A stretch of 22,271 bases of DNA from Trileptium ribeirensis (GCA_030248225.1 JASANE010024845.1:1-22271), one strand, 5' to 3'; positions 15,801 to 21,934 are shown, numbered from the stretch's first letter. The notes: a model not told the origin generated them from the sequence alone. Numbers and translations: made by a program.

Positions 15801-18461
15801 CATAGGTTTTACAAATTAGCCCTTGAGAACAGAAATATACAAAAAGCATTATCATCACATTCGTCCATGTAATATGGGTAAGACTGGGCTTTTTTGTATA
15901 GCGAGCTAAGCAGTATGGCAGCATGGGTTGGGCTGCTACAATGATTGGTTGCATAGAAACACGAAAAGCTTTTTTTTTGCATAACATGAATTTTCCAAGA
16001 GCTTCGTGTAGTGGTTATATCAAGCCAACATGTGGTCGATGAAACAGATGAGTTAAAATTTCATTCACATAATAAGCTTAAACAAATTGGCCAAGACATG
16101 ACCCTAGTTTTGACTCAAAATGAGCTTTTTGCCTGAACTGAACAATTTTGGAACTAAACCGTAGTTGGATAGAAACTTTGGGTTTATCAAAAATTTTAAC
16201 TGGTCCAATGCTTGGGTGAAATTTTGCACTTTGAAAATATTTTATGTTTGCATACCTATTTTTATCAGTTGCTAAAGAGACACGATAATTTGGCTGTATG
16301 ATTTTAATTATAAGTATATACAGTCGCGGCTAAGAATAAGTGCAATCGAAAAAGATCGAAATCGCAATTGATCGAAAATTTTGTTTAGACCCAATCAATC
16401 AAAATTTCGTTTAATCGAAATTTAGATCGACTATTTTGCACTTATTTCTGGCAGCGACTGTACTTAAAGACGAAACGTCGTAGGTGTGACTAAATTTTAA
16501 ACAGTGTGCTCGTATTAGAGTATAATTATTAACCCGTGCCTAATAGTCTCTACCATTTAGGAGTAGTAACATGAGATCTTCAATGCAAAATTTTTAAAAG
16601 TCTATCTGGACAAAAACGAGTGACTATAATTACAGAGTATTTTTTACTAGCTACTTAACTTAAAACTAGTTAACAACACACAGCCGTGGACGTCTGAAAT
16701 ACGGTACTCGTCAGAAATGACAGCTGCTAGCTGATATATTCGCTCATTACACGCAATGTTAGTGTTAACAAAAGTTAACGTTTCCGGAAGTCGAACACGT
16801 ATAAAATAGCATTTTGCAAAAGAAGTTTATCACCTACCGGAACGTAGTAGAAATTTCGTTTTTCTTGCGCGAAAAAGCTCGAATACATTTCCAAATTGTC
16901 GACTGATGCCATTATTACGTCTTGATCGGGAGAATTGGAGATTTTTGCATTGAGTTTGAACTAAAAAGTTAAAACATAATTGGGAGCCAATAATTTCTGC
17001 TAACGATTATACGTTATTGTTTTAAATTCTACTTTCACTCCAAACAACATTATTATTCCAATATCATTATTACTATTATTCAAATGTTATATTTAATACT
17101 GATAAAATTTCTTAAAATATTAACAGAACAAATCTCCTATATAAGATTTATTTTTACACATAACAATTTTAAATGATTTATGACAAAACCGTGAGATTTC
17201 GAAATTTTTAGTAATTTATTATTTCTTGTGATAGGTATGTAATGATAACATAACATGCAGTACAGTAGAAATGACTGTCACCTTTCGAACGAACGAACAT
17301 CGAATAGAAATCGAACAATATTACTTGCACTTGCATCGAACAATATCGTACTTACAGTGTTTAAAAGTAGATAATTTTAATATTTTTAGTTGTTTTTAAT
17401 AGAACATAACCTTTCTTCCGGAAAGTCAGAGAGCAAATGGCTTTTAAAAAACAGCGACAAATTGTCTACAAAAGCAGAGATTCAGCTCAATTTCAACAGT
17501 TTCGCTGCGAAATATTTTGTTACAGTTTGTGAATTTTATCCTGAGCTCTACAAATTGGGAAATCAGTGGGGTGGGCTGGCATTGTCAAGTGCATCCTGGC
17601 AAAAAAGGAGTGGCCTCGTTGGTGCCCACTCGCAAAGTTTTGGGCGCCCCCCAGTTCGGCGCCTATTGGCAATTTTTTTTGTGTCTGCTCAGTAAAAACA
17701 CCCTCAAATATAATAAAATTTGATAAAGATTTGCACTAAAATTCTGGGATTTTTTAAAAATTTGCTTCAAAATAGCTTTCACTCCATGAAAAGCGTTTTG
17801 GCAGCGTTTATGACATAATTTTTAGCCCTTTTCTCATGGCAAAATGCCCCCTGGCAAAATTGAGCGCCCACCAGTTCCGAAACAGAGAGCCCAGTTCAAG
17901 CCCCTTGGCAAAATTGCGCGCCCACCAGTTCCGAAACAGGGGGCCAGTTCATGCCCCCAGGAAAAATTTTCAGCGAATGGAGAGCGTAGTTACCTTTGTT
18001 AACTGGTATCAGTTTAACAAAATTGTATAGATGTTTGCAACATAACGAATATGTGGAAGCCAGTGTTAATACTGAATATTTGGGGTTGGTTATATAAAAG
18101 CCTCATTAGAAACTGCAGTTTGAAACACATTTCGCGCTTACTATAGTGAGGACATTACTGTCCCACAAACTTGGTTAATATTCATCATTAACTACTAGCG
18201 TTGTAAGGAGTTGTAATTATAAAAAAACAAAATTATACAATCGATAAAGTGCACTGAAATTTTCGATTTGACGTGCGAGATCAAACTGTATATTGACTAC
18301 TTGCAAGCTGTGAAAGACTACTAAAACAGCTAATACTTTTAGTATAAGAGCTTTCGATTCTGTTGGCATCGTTGTATCTTCTACAATCATAATTTCTGGC
18401 TCCTCAATAGATGCCTTTAAGTCGAATGTTGCTTTGCGACGTTCAGGAATAGTTGGTACAG
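735..18461 (-). CDS. VPS13: VPS13-like lipid transfer protein, internal exons (gene incomplete at both ends)
   Basis: Eleven exons read right to left: 18461-18337, 16960-16838, 14813-14661, 12223-12121, 10844-10738, 9249-9130, 8711-8586, 5873-5730, 3368-3243, 2796-2638, 899-735. Each has an AG acceptor and a GT donor, and the phases agree at every junction, giving about 480 residues without a stop. Family blocks include VKVSPAIIQLL, EAGIGTKTVPLLLLESSLNA and LELAYYNERFSAWESIIEPV. VPS13 proteins are very large rod-shaped channels that move phospholipids between membranes at contact sites. This part should lie in the middle of the protein, before the adaptor-binding (VAB) region; the N-terminal chorein domain is not in the window. 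The blocks look more like VPS13A/C than VPS13D, but I cannot fix the paralogue. Introns of 0.2 to 2.7 kb hold most of the mobile elements listed here. Confidence 0.88.
900..1745. other. Intron, left part: no gene; fragment of a TIR element
   Basis: AT-rich intron sequence with no exon-like frame. At 1616-1652 CGCTCGAAAG and the following TTCTAAATATAGAATT match the interior of the TIR family best seen at 7931-8163, so this is a decayed fragment of it. CCCCC-rich pieces at 1360-1430 are unexplained. Confidence 0.5.
1746..2242 (+). mobile_element. Non-autonomous TIR element, CTGGGC-type family, copy 1 (degenerate)
   Basis: Ends CTGGCTTCTCT (1746-1756) and AGAGAAGCCAA (2232-2242) form a 10-bp perfect inverted repeat. 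The interior shares GGCAAAA modules, CAGTTCCGAA, GTTCATG and TTCAGCGAAT with the copy at 17571-17989, in the same orientation. It contains a 93-bp tandem duplication. No clear target duplication remains. No coding capacity. Confidence 0.65.
1939..2124. repeat. 93-bp tandem duplication, two copies
   Basis: Units 1939-2031 and 2032-2124 are nearly identical; both begin CAATAGCGACGTTTTTACAC. Because 93 is a multiple of three, an open frame runs through both, but it has no protein character. Confidence 0.9.
2638..2796 (-). CDS. VPS13: VPS13-like exon 10
   Basis: 53 codons, phase 0 to 0, starting VATDVNIKQCLGVPLPVGES. It contains TNITRRVSYIRSEENTEAIV. The donor is decided by phase: the more typical-looking gtaaac lies 11 bases earlier in the transcript but would put exon 11 out of frame with an early stop. 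CAG|gttggc keeps the frame and is chosen. Loop-type Pro/Gly sequence fits a linker between VPS13 repeats. Confidence 0.75.
2828..2967. mobile_element. Short TA-flanked TIR element (third related family)
   Basis: Left end TACAGTTACGGACAAAAATA; right end, read inward on the other strand, TACGGTTTACGGACAGAAAT. About 140 bp with TA at both outer ends, as in Tc1/mariner-type insertions. The interior repeats the word TCGCGAAT (CGCGAATAAC, CGCGAATGAA, CGCGAATTTG). No ORF. It sits 31 bp upstream of exon 10 in the same intron. Confidence 0.72.
3243..3368 (-). CDS. VPS13: VPS13-like exon 9
   Basis: 42 codons, phase 0 to 0. The segment RRFDTPYVLVNNSGLELQVL has the VPS13 pattern APY-x-VxNxSGLxLxV at the start of a repeat. 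Acceptor tttatag, donor gtaact. It joins in frame to LKKLGE of the previous exon. Confidence 0.85.
3561..3612. repeat. 26-bp tandem duplication, two copies
   Basis: Two identical units beginning CCTACAGACAGTACGCAGGT at 3561 and 3587. Perfect identity suggests a recent event. Intronic, no other signal. Confidence 0.9.
3980..4400. repeat. Probable transposable-element fragment, unclassified
   Basis: This stretch is more GC-rich and less simple than its flanks. It includes TGACGTCATTTTG, a CA-rich run with ACACACACAGACACATAGAC near 4294-4315, and the near-palindrome CGCTCGCTTCGCTCGC (4369-4384). The translated frames are broken and I recognise no domain. Interspersed-repeat origin is inferred from texture only. 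Confidence 0.35.
4790..5224. mobile_element. Fold-back inverted-repeat element
   Basis: Ends ATATTAACGCCTGCG (4790-4804) and, on the other strand, ATATTAACGCCCGCG (from 5224). Inside, units containing GACCCACTTTTGCGACCCCC lie left of about 5000. Their reverse complements (AAAAGTGGGTCGAAA, GCTGGGGGTCCGAA) lie right of about 5030. The centre is an AT-rich spacer (CAAATTAAAAATAACAATTT). It could fold into a long imperfect hairpin. The open frame over the right arm is not gene-like. Confidence 0.62.
5730..5873 (-). CDS. VPS13: VPS13-like exon 8
   Basis: 48 codons, phase 0 to 0. An acidic start (SELDVEDDEST) is followed by ILSTDMLQVTVTKSAIDCLK, the VPS13 pattern of a beta strand then a helix before the next repeat. 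Acceptor tttttag; strong donor gtaagt. Confidence 0.85.
5968..6496. mobile_element. PIF/Harbinger (Tourist-like) non-autonomous element
   Basis: TIRs start TGCAGCGTTCACAGA and stay similar for roughly 55 bases (left 5968 onward, right reading back from 6496). The flanks are TAA at 5965-5967 and TAA at 6497-6499, the 3-bp TWA target duplication typical of PIF/Harbinger. The interior carries a 128-bp direct duplication. No transposase ORF, so it would need one in trans. The superfamily call rests on the target duplication alone. Confidence 0.75.
6201..6456. repeat. 128-bp direct tandem duplication inside the Harbinger-like element
   Basis: Units starting ATGTAGCACTAAT at 6201 and 6329, with scattered substitutions and the shared end TAGGTATAAACATGACAA. 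The divergence suggests the duplication is not recent. Confidence 0.85.
6500..7265. other. Intron: nothing identified
   Basis: AT-rich intron sequence. I find no VPS13-like exon, inverted repeat or repeat unit here. Confidence 0.4.
7266..7812. repeat. Short AT-rich repeat array interrupted by a TIR element
   Basis: About 30-bp units of the type TTTAGAATTAGATTAAAG then CATAAAGAATA occur left (7266-7345) and right (7718-7812) of the element at 7346-7717; an outlying copy is at 8527-8565. The array shows what the site looked like before insertion. Confidence 0.7.
7346..7717 (-). mobile_element. Non-autonomous TIR element, CTGGGC-type family, copy 2 (best boundaries)
   Basis: Ends CTGGGCCCTC (7346-7355) and GAGAGCCCAG (7708-7717), one mismatch. 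CTTTA lies directly outside both ends (7341-7345 and 7718-7722), a 5-bp target duplication. Removing the element and one CTTTA gives AATACTTTAAAATTAG, like AATACTTTAGAATTAG just to the right (about 7748), so the boundaries are supported by a related empty site. The interior, read on the minus strand, matches 17571-17989 and carries repeated TGGCAAAAT modules. No transposase ORF. TIR plus 5-bp duplication does not fit a superfamily I can name with confidence. Confidence 0.75.
7931..8163. mobile_element. TA-flanked TIR element, GCCAGAAATG family, copy A
   Basis: 233 bp with near-perfect 28-base TIRs: TACAGTACCCGCCAAAAATG at the left and TACAGTACTCGCCAAAAATG read inward from the right. TA at both ends fits a Tc1/mariner/pogo-type non-autonomous element. 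Both arms hold arrays of CTCGCTCGCGACTCGCTCGA words around an AT-rich centre with TTGTTCTAAAAATAGAATTT. No ORF. Confidence 0.85.
8586..8711 (-). CDS. VPS13: VPS13-like exon 7
   Basis: 42 codons, phase 0 to 0: the conserved block LELAYYNERFSAWESIIEPV, then PWELEF. This is one of the most recognisable VPS13 signatures (a YYN-x-x-x-x-x-WEP-x-IEPVE-type segment followed by PW). Acceptor attttag, donor gtaaga. Confidence 0.92.
8712..9129. other. Intron: nothing identified
   Basis: No inverted repeat, exon or array seen. Confidence 0.4.
9130..9249 (-). CDS. VPS13: VPS13-like exon 6
   Basis: 40 codons, phase 0 to 0: VTIEAGIGTKTVPLLLLESS, then LNADLKNWSTK. It matches the VPS13 pattern (x)VTLEAGxGxxTVPxLLxESS...(V/L)KNWS. 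Acceptor attttag, donor gtttgt. It joins directly to LNAAVSMTLELAYYN of the next exon, as the family predicts. Confidence 0.92.
9250..10737. other. Intron: one short tandem duplication, otherwise nothing identified
   Basis: A 22-bp unit (TAAACAATATTCATTTAAAC and two more bases) is duplicated in tandem at 9767-9788 and 9789-9810. ATCGAT-rich sequence at 9901-9935 recalls the ATCGAAAT words of the element at 16319 but has no TIRs. No other structure seen. Confidence 0.45.
10738..10844 (-). CDS. VPS13: VPS13-like exon 5
   Basis: 107 bases: two bases finish a split Tyr codon, then 35 codons, YEVGEIATEDSVVVSPSELV onward, ending ELQEQ. It is acidic and probably flexible, as expected for the poorly conserved linker after the DIW motif. 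The split codon (T from exon 4 plus AC) keeps the frame, which supports the call. Acceptor tctcag, donor gtgagg. Confidence 0.8.
10845..12120. other. Intron: GC-rich patch, no gene identified
   Basis: 10936-11030 is clearly more GC-rich than its surroundings (GCGGCGAAACCCGG, TTTGCGGCTCTGGCC) and may be a transposon or SINE fragment, without recognisable ends. A 79-codon plus-strand frame at 11355-11594 resembles no family I know. Confidence 0.35.
12121..12223 (-). CDS. VPS13: VPS13-like exon 4
   Basis: 103 bases: 34 codons plus one base. EATQYEIASKRPRVKRDIWK, then RRALRDAKLHCLDD. The DIW followed by a basic helix matches the short DxW segment in the VPS13 middle region, after the SPAIIQLL repeat. 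Acceptor gttttcag, donor gtaagc. A TIR element starts only 22 bases upstream of its acceptor edge. Confidence 0.82.
12245..12438. mobile_element. TA-flanked TIR element, GCCAGAAATG family, copy C (degenerate)
   Basis: Left end TATAGCATTCGCCAACAAT is a diverged form of TACAGTACTCGCCAGAAAT. Right end, read inward, is TACGGAAGCCCCAGAAATGA. The interior keeps GGCTCGCTCGAACATTCGC, TTTTGTTCTAAAAATAACA and AAATCTCGAGCGAAC in the order seen in copy A. It ends 22 bases from exon 4, leaving only the pyrimidine tract and AG of the splice acceptor. Confidence 0.68.
12579..12737. mobile_element. TA-flanked TIR element, GCCAGAAATG family, copy B
   Basis: 159 bp. Left end TACATTACGCGCCAGAAATG; right end read inward TACAGTACCCGCCAAAAATG. 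The interior is that of copy A in the opposite orientation (AAACTATTTAAATTAATAG, then CTATTTTTAGAACAAATTTA), with shorter CTCGAG/GCGAGCGAGC arms. No ORF. Confidence 0.8.
12738..14660. other. Intron: no gene; GC-rich patch
   Basis: Frames at 12823-13095 (plus) and 13088-13345 (minus) show no protein family features. 13830-13935 is GC-rich and structured in texture (AGGCCCGCAAGTGCCG, GGGTTACCCCGAAGCGCCCC) and may be a repeat fragment. Nothing else identified. Confidence 0.35.
14661..14813 (-). CDS. VPS13: VPS13-like exon 3
   Basis: 51 codons, phase 0 to 0. VLHPVSINVIGKKIYGQGLK is followed by DVVVSDFIVKVSPAIIQLLS. It is the VPS13 repeat ending: a Pro-containing strand, then a strand of alternating hydrophobics, then the SPAIIQLL helix start. 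Acceptor ttttag, donor gttagc. Confidence 0.92.
15241..15528. mobile_element. TA-flanked TIR element, GCCAGAAATG family, copy D
   Basis: 288 bp with matching TIRs starting TACAGTACTCGCCAGAAATG on both sides. The interior is not the CTCG array of copy A but repeats GTTCGAGACGTGTTCGAAAT, TTTGTTCGA and similar words with a period of about 22-23 bases. Two minus-strand open frames here (N-T-S-R-T-K-F repeats) are translations of the array, not genes. Confidence 0.85.
15702..15731 (+). repeat. Possible lone TIR end related to the 16319 element
   Basis: TACAGGGTGCGGGGGGAAAT then AAGTGCCAG resembles the end of the element at 16319 (TACAG, GCGG, AATAAGTGC). No partner end is found downstream. Confidence 0.35.
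16319..16462. mobile_element. Short TA-flanked TIR element (AATAAGTGC family)
   Basis: 144 bp. Left end TACAGTCGCGGCTAAGAATA, right end read inward TACAGTCGCTGCCAGAAATA; both continue AGTGCAA. TA at both ends. The interior is built of ATCGAAAA/AATTTCGTTTAATCGAAATT words, the same motif as the minisatellite at 18565-18990. No ORF. Confidence 0.82.
16700..16745 (+). repeat. Lone TIR end of the GCCAGAAATG family
   Basis: TACGGTACTCGTCAGAAATG followed by ATTCGCTC is close to the left end of copies A and D. The matching right end is not found, so the copy is truncated. Confidence 0.5.
16838..16960 (-). CDS. VPS13: VPS13-like exon 2
   Basis: 41 codons, phase 0 to 0. FKLNAKISNSPDQDVIMASV, then DNLEMYSSFFAQEKRNFYYV. 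It continues the strand begun by ALILK in exon 1 and has the VPS13 pattern of a variable loop, then ASVxxLExYSxxF. Acceptor tttttag, donor gtaggt. Confidence 0.88.
17261..17345 (+). repeat. Truncated end of a GCCAGAAATG-family element
   Basis: TACAGTAGAAATGACTGTCA, then TTCGAACGAACGAACATCGA resembles the left end and first interior words of copy D. The right end is missing. Confidence 0.45.
17571..17989 (+). mobile_element. Non-autonomous TIR element, CTGGGC-type family, copy 3
   Basis: Matches the minus-strand reading of 7346-7717 along its length: CATCCTGGCAAAAAAGGAG, AAAATTTGATAAAGATTTG, TTTTGGCAGCGTTTATGAC and GGCAAAATTG modules. The ends (TGGGCTGGC at the left, GAATGGAGAGCGTAG at the right) are decayed. 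The module GCGCCCACCAGTTCCGAAAC occurs twice (about 17865 and 17919). The frames over it are not genes. Confidence 0.68.
18337..18461 (-). CDS. VPS13: VPS13-like exon 1 (first in window)
   Basis: 125 bases: two bases complete a codon begun in an exon outside the window, then 41 codons, ATFDLKASIEEPEIMIVEDT, TMPTESKALILK. The pattern (strand, then PEIxxVEDxxxPxxxALIL) is a repeated element of VPS13 proteins. Acceptor acttcag, donor gtatta. The preceding exon must lie beyond 22271, to the right of the hAT element. Confidence 0.88.
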
Positions 18462-18540
18462 CTGAAGTTAATAAAAGTACTTTGAAAGTCGTTGACCTGA
18501 ACAACATCGAAAATAAGCCATGAGTAGGACTAGTCAATGT

Positions 18541-18990
18541 CAGAAATAAGCGCAAAATAATGGATCGATTTCCAATAAACGAAATTTCGTTCGATTTCGA
18601 CTAAGCGAAATTTCAGTAGATTTCGATTAACCATAATTTCGACGGATTTCAAATAAACAAAACTCCGATCGAACAAAATTTCGATTAAATAAAATTTCGA
18701 TCGATTTCTATTAAACAAAATTTGGACCCGTTTGGATGTCAACTCAGCGAAATTTCGATAGATTCGACTAAACGGCATTTCGATACATTTAAGTTCAATG
18801 AAACTTCGACAGATTCGAATTAAACGAAAGTTCCATCGATTTCGACAAAACAAGATGTCTTTCGGTTTCGATTAAATGAAATTTGTATCGATTTTGATTC
18901 AACTAAATTTCAATCGACTTGGACTAAACGAAATTGTGATCTCTTTCGATTATACCAGATTTCTGTCGATATCGATTAAACGAACTTCTT
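18541..18990. repeat. 26-bp minisatellite derived from a TIR element
   Basis: About 16 diverged units with core TTCGATTAAACGAAATTTCG run from 18565 to 18990. The left boundary, CAGAAATAAGCGCAAAATA (18541-18559), matches CAGAAATAAGTGCAAAATA at the right end of the element at 16319, and the core matches that element's interior. The array therefore looks like an internally expanded copy whose other end is cut off by the adjoining hAT transposon. It starts about 80 bases from the exon 1 acceptor. Confidence 0.78.
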
Positions 18991-19292
18991 CAATGCGTTG
19001 TGCAGGGCCGGCGCTAGGAATATGGGGGCCCCCCCCAAAGCCGCAAGCGGGGGCCCCTGCCAAAGTTGTAATTACAACATCAACTTATAAAACACAATGA
19101 AATATGTCCAGAGTGAGATGCAACACTTAGCCTGAATCACAAACATCTTACAAAATAGGTGCCTGTTTTTGGCAGTCTACACAGAAGTTTTATATAATTG
19201 AGTCAAAACGGAAAAGCTTGAGGTAAAGAAACTTAGCACCTATTTTGACGATGTCTTAAAGCATCAAACGCAGCCAACCTTGTCCATATCAG

Positions 19293-21830
19293 TTACAGCG
19301 GGATCTTTCTGCTCTTCGTTGCCGCAAACCTTTCAATCAAATTTTCGTAGTCGATTCCCTTCGCAATTGTCTGTTCAATCGAGATCGTCGCCAAGGCAGT
19401 CAACCGCTCTTGCGCCATCGTTGAGCGAAGGTAACTTTTGATGAGTTTGAGCTTGGAAAAAGACCGCTCACCGGACGCCACTGTCACGGGAAGCGTAAGA
19501 AAAATTCGAAGGGCGATAGCCGCATTTGGATACACGTCGTGCAATGAATACTTGTAGATGTAGTCCAGCGTATCGTGGACCGTCTTCGGCATTTCCGTTG
19601 ACGGGCGGTAGAGCCGCTCCAACTCACGACACAAGTCGTCCGGGTGGACGTCACCCAACAGTTTGGCGAAATTGTGACACTTCTGCTGAAACGCGGAATG
19701 TCCCCCGACTGACTCAAGAATGTTCGCAGCCGCACAAGGAGATAAGAATCCATATAGATCTGTCACCTTCCGAGCCTGTTCGAACCGTTCACTGACGGAC
19801 ATAGTAGCCTGATCCACTAAAACATTGAAGAACTGGATGCGAAAATCGTCTCCTGCCTGCTCGCCGACAACTGGCTCATCCTCATGCTCGTATTCGAATT
19901 GCTTCTTCTTGCGCCTGCGACGTACAACAGGAAATTCCATAGGGATCTCGTTAGCCTCCGCAATTTCCCGTGCCGCAGTTACTGCAGAGGCGAACCCGTT
20001 CTCCTTATAACGTTTCAAGAACGCGGCGGTCCTGCTCAGCTCAGACGTTTGAGTTTCTAAGGTAGCGGTCTGCGATTGCAAAGTCTTGCTTGCTTTGTTC
20101 ACCTCGAACAGAACGTCATACCACACCACTATGCATATGATTGTGGGCCATTTTTCCAACTCCTGAAGCAATCCCTTGCAGTCACTATACCCTGATGTGT
20201 CCTTCTTGCTCTCACACATATCTTGGAGATCTTCCAACGCAGCTATAACGGAATCAAAGTTAAACCGAAGCGGCTTAAGGCACTCGATTCTGCTTTCCCA
20301 TCGAGTATCGGAAAGCGGTTTGACAGTGAACTCAGCCAAGTTGGATTTGAGGAGCTTCCACCGCTGAGAAGAGCCGGCGAACAAGGCGTACAGCCGCTGA
20401 ATCAGCCCGAAGAAAGAGACTGAATATCTCGATGACCCGGCCGCATCGACAACTACTAAGTTGAGGCTGTGAGCGGCACAAGGGACAAAAGTAGCTTTGG
20501 GGTTTTCCCGAAGTAGCCTTGCAGCGACACCTTTTTCCTTTCCCTTCATATTCGAGCCATTGTCGTATGCCTGCGCGCGGCAATCGCTGACCAATAATCC
20601 CCACTTTTCCACATTCTTAACGAGGACGTCCTGGAGTGACTCCCCAGTTGTACTGTCTACGTTGCAGAAACCGAAAAATCGTTCAACCACCTCCGCGCCA
20701 GACCCCGGTTTAACGTTGACCATTCGCAAGCACGTCGTTAATTGTTCCTCGTGGGATATATCAGTAGTACAGTCCATTATTACCCCATAATATTTCGCTG
20801 ACTTCGCCTCGCCAATCATGAATTCTAGAATGTGACTGCCTACCAAGCGAATCAGTTCATTCTGAATGTCCTTCGACAAATAATGCACCACCGAACCACT
20901 GGCTCCTGCGCGCTCAACATGCTGGGCCATCATTGCATCGTATTTAGCCATTAGTTCAACCTGGCCCAGGAAATTGCCATTTGCAGTGTCACCAAGCTGC
21001 TCCGTAGATCCCCGGAACGCAAGATTACGACCCGCCAGATATATCACGATATCGATCAGCCTTTTGAGGATGGCACGCCAGTACTGTTTTTGCTTCAAAA
21101 ATTGTTGGGCTGTCGTGTCTTCAATAAGTCCACCTTGCATCAGTCCCCGGTGACAATCCTTCCACTTGATGACGTTGTTCAAATGGTCGCCAGTCGCCTC
21201 ATGCTCCTTTAGTTTGTTGGTAATGCCGTTCCAAACACTTGTTCCTGCCGTCAGTTGGTTCTTCTGGATCCCGAACAACTTGCAGGCGAAGCAAAACACA
21301 CAGTCCCCTGCCACCGAGTAGACCAACCACGGACGCCCGACGACTTCTCCGTTCGGCATTTGGCGCTCGTATAATGAGGGGGTAAATCGACGCCGAGGGT
21401 TGTCCGAATTAAACGGGAAATCGTGGTCAACTATCTGAACCGCTCCTTTCTTAACGATATTACTACGAAGATTGTCAGGTATTTGTGTCGGCCATTTTTT
21501 TGGATCGGTGATTGCAGATGCGTCATGAACTTCCAGCATGTGACCACAGTCATCGGATTCATTCGACGAAGATTCACCAGAATCCACATAAGACACATCT
21601 TCGGCACTGTCTGATGCTTCGCCGCCTTCCGCAATGGGTTGCTCCGCGGCTGCAGCCTCTGACGCTGACGCTGAAGTGCCTGGATCCATTTGCTGTCCGT
21701 GTACCCGGAACATCTCGTCAATCCGCCGCGACTTCTTAACCTCCTCCTCTTGCTTCCGCAGTCGCTTTTCGCTGTATTTCCGTTTCGCCGCTCCACTCAT
21801 ATATGTGCGCGGCTTAAATGACTTGGGCAT
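19293..21830 (-). CDS. hAT-family transposase (TTF zinc finger, DUF4371-like, C-terminal dimerisation domain)
   Basis: 845 codons without a stop or intron. It catalyses cut-and-paste movement of the surrounding element. Residues 13-41: basic charged helix ending RIDEMF, then an acidic Ser/Glu-rich stretch to about 105. About 166-216: TTF-type zinc finger with C177, C180, C183 and H210, H216. RNase H-like core: D353 in IMDCTTD and D423 in YDNGSNMKG, the probable first two catalytic acids; PCAAHSLNLV at 450-459 is the usual hAT C..H motif, and DTRW is at 508-511. R637-K643 (RRRRKKK) is a likely nuclear signal. The C-terminal domain has SGERSFSKLKLIKSYLRSTM, with E788 the probable third acid. 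Similar proteins are often annotated as zinc finger MYM-type 1-like. Length and motifs suggest a functional enzyme. Confidence 0.93.
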   Translation of the reverse strand: MPKSFKPRTYMSGAAKRKYSEKRLRKQEEEVKKSRRIDEMFRVHGQQMDPGTSASASEAAAAEQPIAEGGEASDSAEDVSYVDSGESSSNESDDCGHMLEVHDASAITDPKKWPTQIPDNLRSNIVKKGAVQIVDHDFPFNSDNPRRRFTPSLYERQMPNGEVVGRPWLVYSVAGDCVFCFACKLFGIQKNQLTAGTSVWNGITNKLKEHEATGDHLNNVIKWKDCHRGLMQGGLIEDTTAQQFLKQKQYWRAILKRLIDIVIYLAGRNLAFRGSTEQLGDTANGNFLGQVELMAKYDAMMAQHVERAGASGSVVHYLSKDIQNELIRLVGSHILEFMIGEAKSAKYYGVIMDCTTDISHEEQLTTCLRMVNVKPGSGAEVVERFFGFCNVDSTTGESLQDVLVKNVEKWGLLVSDCRAQAYDNGSNMKGKEKGVAARLLRENPKATFVPCAAHSLNLVVVDAAGSSRYSVSFFGLIQRLYALFAGSSQRWKLLKSNLAEFTVKPLSDTRWESRIECLKPLRFNFDSVIAALEDLQDMCESKKDTSGYSDCKGLLQELEKWPTIICIVVWYDVLFEVNKASKTLQSQTATLETQTSELSRTAAFLKRYKENGFASAVTAAREIAEANEIPMEFPVVRRRRKKKQFEYEHEDEPVVGEQAGDDFRIQFFNVLVDQATMSVSERFEQARKVTDLYGFLSPCAAANILESVGGHSAFQQKCHNFAKLLGDVHPDDLCRELERLYRPSTEMPKTVHDTLDYIYKYSLHDVYPNAAIALRIFLTLPVTVASGERSFSKLKLIKSYLRSTMAQERLTALATISIEQTIAKGIDYENLIERFAATKSRKIPL

Positions 21831-21844
21831 AACTGATTTTGGTG

Positions 21845-21934
21845 CTCAATTAAAACACAGATACTGTCTAAATACTCAATTAAAACATAGGTACTGTCTA
21901 AGTGTTCAATTAAAACGTAGATACTGTCTAAAAT
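21845..21934. repeat. Three 30-bp tandem repeats upstream of the transposase start
   Basis: Units at 21845, 21875 and 21905, each with TCAATTAAAAC, then TAG/CAG and TACTGTCTAA. They lie within 15-105 bases upstream of the transposase ATG (21830). They could be promoter elements or binding sites for the transposase; neither can be shown here. Confidence 0.85.

Noticed and set aside
15999..16045. tRNA-like TAGTGGTTATATC box followed by GGTCGATGAAA
   Set aside because: Resembles tRNA A and B boxes but no cloverleaf or acceptor pairing can be drawn; at most a very decayed tRNA-derived fragment.
18091..18100. TATATAAAAG as a TATA box
   Set aside because: Intronic, no associated downstream gene; expected by chance in AT-rich DNA.
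18565..18990. CRISPR-like array
   Set aside because: Units are contiguous and diverged with no unique spacers; eukaryotic context. It is a minisatellite.
19526..21739. Several frames antisense to, or offset within, the hAT transposase
   Set aside because: Shadows of the 845-codon transposase frame.
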